Positions 4,398-6,647 of a stretch of DNA of 6,647 bases are shown piece after piece. The notes below the pieces were generated by a model. That model was not told the origin of the DNA. It did not search any database and saw nothing but the letters and a program-made list of their open reading frames with translations. The stretch spans positions 1-6,647 of the forward strand of contig CADBUK010000022.1 in NCBI GenBank assembly GCA_902797915.1, read 5' to 3'. Both the position numbers and the translations under genes were made by a program. Each line of letters opens with the position of its first letter. Within the stretch, counting starts at the first letter, position 1. The DNA is from Oscillospiraceae bacterium (GTDB taxonomy: Bacteria; Bacillota; Clostridia; Oscillospirales; Acutalibacteraceae).

Positions 4398-5691
4398 AAA
4401 TCGCTGTAAATACAATCGTTTTTCCGTCCTTGCTTTCTGCGTGGATTTTGCCCTTGTGCGCCTCAACAATCGCTTTCGCGGTGGAAAGCCCTATTCCGCT
4501 GCCGCCCGTTTTGGAATTGCGCGAGGCGTCAGCCCTGTAAAAGCGCTCAAACCATTTGTCAAGGCTGCCGATTTCAACGCTGTCGGCAGAATTCTTAACA
4601 GTCAGAATTCGGTCCTTGCCGCTTTGAGAAAGGGCGATTTCGATTTTACTGCCGTCGCTTGAATATTTCAGCGCGTTGTCAAGCAGCAGGCTGACAAGCC
4701 GCCTGATAGAATATTCGTCGCCGCAGTATGAAAGGTTGTCCTCAACCTCTATTTCAAGCTCCTTGCCGTTTGATTTTGCAACCGCTTCAAAGGACTGCGC
4801 CGTGTCGTAAACAGCGTCGGAAATTGAAAAATCGGCTAAGTTCAGCTTGCTGCTGTCCTCGTCCATTTTGGAAAGGAACACTAAGTTCTGCGTAAGCTCG
4901 GCAAGACGCTTAACCTGATTTTTTATGCTTTCCGTCCACTCGCTTTCGCTGTAATCCATTTCAATTATTTCGGTGTTGGCGTCAATGATTGTAAGCGGAG
5001 TTTTAAGCTCGTGCCCTGCGTCCGTAATAAACTGCTTTTGCTTTTCATAGCTTTCAGCAACGGGCTTGACCGCCATTTTTGAAAGAATTACAACCAGAAC
5101 AAAAACAAGCGCAAGCCCCGCAAGGCTAATCATAACGCTTGCGGTAAGGAAGGAATAAAAGGTGGAAAACTCCCTTGAGCAGTCAAGGAAAATATACATC
5201 GTGCCTTCGTCGGTTTCAAGTGTGGTAAATTTGTAGCCATTGCCGTAAAAGCCGCCCGTTTTGCCTTTCTGAGCAAGCTCCTCGGCGTAGTTCTGCGCTT
5301 CCTCCTCGGTAACGGCTGCGATGTTGCCCGTGTTTACGGCAACAACCGTGCCGCTGCCGTCAACCGTCGCGGTAAAATATCTTGTGTCAAACGGAGTTTC
5401 GGCTGAAAGGTTTTTAAACTTTTCTTTAAAATCCTTTGTCATCTGTTCCTTGTCTAGCTCGGGCGGCTGCTCTTCGTTTGGGGGCGCGGTGCCGTCAAAG
5501 TTTTCGTTGCCGTGCAGCTTTACCATCTGCAGCTCGCCGCCGTTTTCGCTTATATAAGCCAGCCTTGAATTTGCGGTGTTGTTAACGTTTGCAAAGTTTA
5601 TAACGTTTATCGTGCCCACTATGCCTGCAAGAACAAAGAAAACCGAGCACATCGCAATTGCTATAAACTTTTTTCTGAGCGATTTAATCAT
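4393..5691 (-). CDS. Membrane sensor histidine kinase
   Basis: The sensor partner of the adjacent OmpR-type regulator, 432 residues. Membrane segments at about 9-31 and 184-204 bracket an outside domain of roughly 150 residues (33-183), with an acidic/proline-rich linker near 66-82. That domain is the presumed ligand sensor; its ligand is not recognisable. The second segment leads after about 17 residues straight into the dimerisation domain, so no full HAMP fits. H227 in DAGHELKTPL is the phosphoacceptor. The ATP domain has an N box (LLLDNALKYS, N339) and FERFYRADASR at 381-391, then GGSGIGLSTAKAIVEAH at 396-412. The DxGxG (G1) box is replaced by NSADSVEIG at 367-375, a variation I have seen in Clostridia kinases. 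Start overlap of 8 bases with the regulator gene and a GGAGG inside it indicate translational coupling. Confidence 0.95.
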   Translation of the reverse strand: MIKSLRKKFIAIAMCSVFFVLAGIVGTINVINFANVNNTANSRLAYISENGGELQMVKLHGNENFDGTAPPNEEQPPELDKEQMTKDFKEKFKNLSAETPFDTRYFTATVDGSGTVVAVNTGNIAAVTEEEAQNYAEELAQKGKTGGFYGNGYKFTTLETDEGTMYIFLDCSREFSTFYSFLTASVMISLAGLALVFVLVVILSKMAVKPVAESYEKQKQFITDAGHELKTPLTIIDANTEIIEMDYSESEWTESIKNQVKRLAELTQNLVFLSKMDEDSSKLNLADFSISDAVYDTAQSFEAVAKSNGKELEIEVEDNLSYCGDEYSIRRLVSLLLDNALKYSSDGSKIEIALSQSGKDRILTVKNSADSVEIGSLDKWFERFYRADASRNSKTGGSGIGLSTAKAIVEAHKGKIHAESKDGKTIVFTAIL

Positions 5692-6361
5692 TGCTTTCCT
5701 CCAGACAGTAACCGAGGTTGCGTTTTGCCTTTATTGCCGCGTTTGCGCCTATTGACGTCAGCTTTTTGCGCAGGTAGGAAACATAAACCCACACCACGTT
5801 AAGCTCCGCCTCGCTGTCAAAGCCCCAGATTTTGTCCATAAACATATCAACGGAAATAACTCTGCCCGTGTTCGCCATCAGCATTTCAAGCATTTGAAAT
5901 TCCTTGTTTGCAAGGCGCATACTGCCCTTAGGTCCCGCAAGCTCGTAGGTTGCGCGGTTAAGCGTAATGTTGCCGAAGCTCAGTACGGAATCGGTCTGCT
6001 CCGCCTGACGTCTTGTCATAGCGCGCACTCTTGCAAGCAGCTCTTTGGTTGCAAAGGGCTTGGTCAGGTAATCGTCGGCGCCGCTGTCAAGCCCCGCAAC
6101 TCTGTCGTCTATTTCCGATTTTGCGGTAAGCAGCAGCACGGGTACGGAAATGCCTTTTTTACGGATTTCCTTTAACGCGGTCAGTCCGTCCATAACGGGC
6201 ATCATTATATCCATAATCACGCCGTCGTAGATTTCGGTTTCAAGGTAATCAACGGCGTCCTGTCCGTTATAAACGGCGTCAACTGAATAGTTATTGTGTT
6301 TTAAAATCGCAACCAATGCGTTTGAAAGTTCAACCTCGTCTTCTGCAAGTAAAATTCTCAT
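5684..6361 (-). CDS. OmpR/PhoB-family response regulator
   Basis: A DNA-binding response regulator of 225 residues, phosphorylated by the downstream histidine kinase. The receiver domain (1-120) has the acidic pair E7/D8, phosphoacceptor D51 in MDIMMPVMDG, switch T79 and conserved K101 in KPF. The C-terminal winged helix (about 128-222) shows LANKEFQMLEMLM, VWVYVSYLRKKL (recognition helix region) and a final hairpin with KRNLGYCLE. All signalling residues are intact. GGAGG lies seven bases before the ATG. It is the first gene of the minus-strand block; its stop overlaps the kinase start. Two adjacent 10-bp direct repeats upstream (6406-6425) look like its own binding site, so autoregulation is likely. 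The GH27 gene is the other plausible local target or passenger. Confidence 0.96.
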   Translation of the reverse strand: MRILLAEDEVELSNALVAILKHNNYSVDAVYNGQDAVDYLETEIYDGVIMDIMMPVMDGLTALKEIRKKGISVPVLLLTAKSEIDDRVAGLDSGADDYLTKPFATKELLARVRAMTRRQAEQTDSVLSFGNITLNRATYELAGPKGSMRLANKEFQMLEMLMANTGRVISVDMFMDKIWGFDSEAELNVVWVYVSYLRKKLTSIGANAAIKAKRNLGYCLEESND

Positions 6362-6390
6362 AACAAAACCTCCGATATTTTTATATCAAG

Positions 6391-6419
6391 GTAATAATAA
6401 TGTTTTAAACTTAAATCAA
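6391..6419 (-). promoter_or_regulatory. Candidate promoter of the response regulator block
   Basis: On the minus strand TTGATT (plus 6414-6419) and TATTAC (6391-6396) are separated by 17 bases, each matching consensus at four of six positions. The direct repeats at 6406-6425 overlap the -35, the usual place for an OmpR-type activator. An alternative is a perfect TATAAT at 6429-6434 with only a poor -35, in which case the repeats would lie downstream and repress. Confidence 0.4.
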
Positions 6420-6425
6420 CTTAAA
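6406..6425 (-). promoter_or_regulatory. Tandem 10-bp direct repeats, likely response-regulator site
   Basis: Plus-strand TAAACTTAAA (6406-6415) is followed immediately by TCAACTTAAA (6416-6425), identical at nine of ten positions. OmpR/PhoB-type regulators bind as dimers to head-to-tail repeats of 10-11 bp, so the periodicity fits autoregulation. The region is AT-rich, which lowers the weight of the match. Confidence 0.5.
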
Positions 6426-6516
6426 AATATTATAAACTATATTTCTGCTGATTAAAAGGTAAAATGTAATAAAAAAATGATATAGAAATATTATTTTAAA
6501 AAACGCAAAAAAGATA

Positions 6517-6545
6517 TTGACATCACAATAATTATTTGATATTAT
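6517..6545 (+). promoter_or_regulatory. Strong rightward promoter of the tRNA-like gene
   Basis: A perfect TTGACA (6517-6522) and a TATTAT (6540-6545, five of six) are separated by exactly 17 bases. It points away from the response regulator gene towards the tRNA-derived sequence, with a start expected near 6552. Consensus promoters of this quality are usual for stable RNA genes. Confidence 0.75.
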
Positions 6546-6557
6546 ATTTAAGCACTC

Positions 6558-6644
6558 AGCGATGAGGCGTATATTCCTCTATAGCTCAGTCGGTAGAGCA
6601 ACTGTAGTTCTATAAACCGGAAAAATGAGCAAGGAATAGGCGCT
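6558..6644 (+). other. Possible long hairpin incorporating the tRNA 5' half
   Basis: Nested, co-linear pairings run inward. They are AGCG 6558-6561 with CGCT 6641-6644, TATTCCT 6572-6578 with AGGAATA 6632-6638, GCTCA 6584-6588 with TGAGC 6626-6630, TCGGT 6590-6594 with ACCGG 6616-6620 (one wobble), and AAC 6600-6602 with GTT 6607-6609. This would compete with the D arm. The transcript from the promoter at 6517-6545 would begin just before the outer helix. It could be a structured RNA or a fold-back assembly artefact. Confidence 0.3.
6575..6604 (+). tRNA. 5' half of a tRNA gene, broken after the D arm
   Basis: Acceptor 5' strand TCCTCTA (6575-6581), T8-A9, and a perfect D arm GCTC-AGTCGGTA-GAGC (6584-6599) followed by AACTG are clear tRNA sequence. 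From about 6605 onward no anticodon loop with a U33, no T arm and no TAGAGGA acceptor partner appear in the 43 bases left. The anticodon cannot be read; the start resembles several tRNAs, including tRNA-Asn from memory. The gene is truncated, rearranged or disrupted at the contig end. Confidence 0.55.
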
Positions 6645-6647
6645 AAA

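Noticed and set aside
1..6647. CRISPR array, insertion sequence, prophage or defence cluster.
   Set aside because: No regularly spaced repeats, transposase or integrase motifs, or known defence domains are present on either strand.

Overview
The window looks like chromosomal DNA of an anaerobic Firmicute of class Clostridia, most likely a gut or rumen Ruminococcus/Oscillospiraceae-type organism. This is inferred from a rubrerythrin, strong AGGAGG-type ribosome binding sites, AT-rich intergenic DNA around mid-GC genes, and a Clostridia-style histidine kinase lacking HAMP. The odd length and disrupted ends would suit a metagenomic contig; nothing in it proves a species.

Layout. The left edge (1-125) holds what may be the last codons of a truncated gene and a perfect 17-bp hairpin terminator. 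Positions 126-299 are intergenic: an AT-rich hairpin, then a TTGTAT-N17-TATAAT promoter driving rubrerythrin (300-839, +). A bidirectional terminator separates it from a convergent PAQR/hemolysin III membrane protein (905-1576, -). That gene is divergent from a small XRE-type regulator (1736-2071, +). Their 160-bp shared region has a near-consensus promoter overlapped by 17-bp palindromic operators, plus a different palindrome over the membrane-protein promoter. A second bidirectional terminator (2077-2107) separates the regulator from a convergent two-gene unit: an ABM-fold monooxygenase-like protein (2112-2396, -) preceded by a membrane-anchored protein of unknown function (2418-2897, -), with its own promoter. 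Next comes a minus-strand block read as response regulator (5684-6361), histidine kinase (4393-5691) and a family 27 glycoside hydrolase (3038-4348), ending in a terminator. The right edge (6362-6647) is AT-rich and holds regulatory DNA for the response regulator, a strong rightward promoter, and the 5' half of a tRNA gene that loses tRNA identity after the D arm.

How it works together. Rubrerythrin detoxifies peroxide in anaerobes. The XRE protein probably represses itself and perhaps its divergent PAQR neighbour. The two-component system is translationally coupled and may co-transcribe or control the alpha-galactosidase-like enzyme, linking an envelope signal to galactoside use. I see no mobile element, CRISPR array, toxin-antitoxin pair or defence system. 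The least explained parts are the tRNA-derived fold at the right end and the three sets of operator-like repeats.
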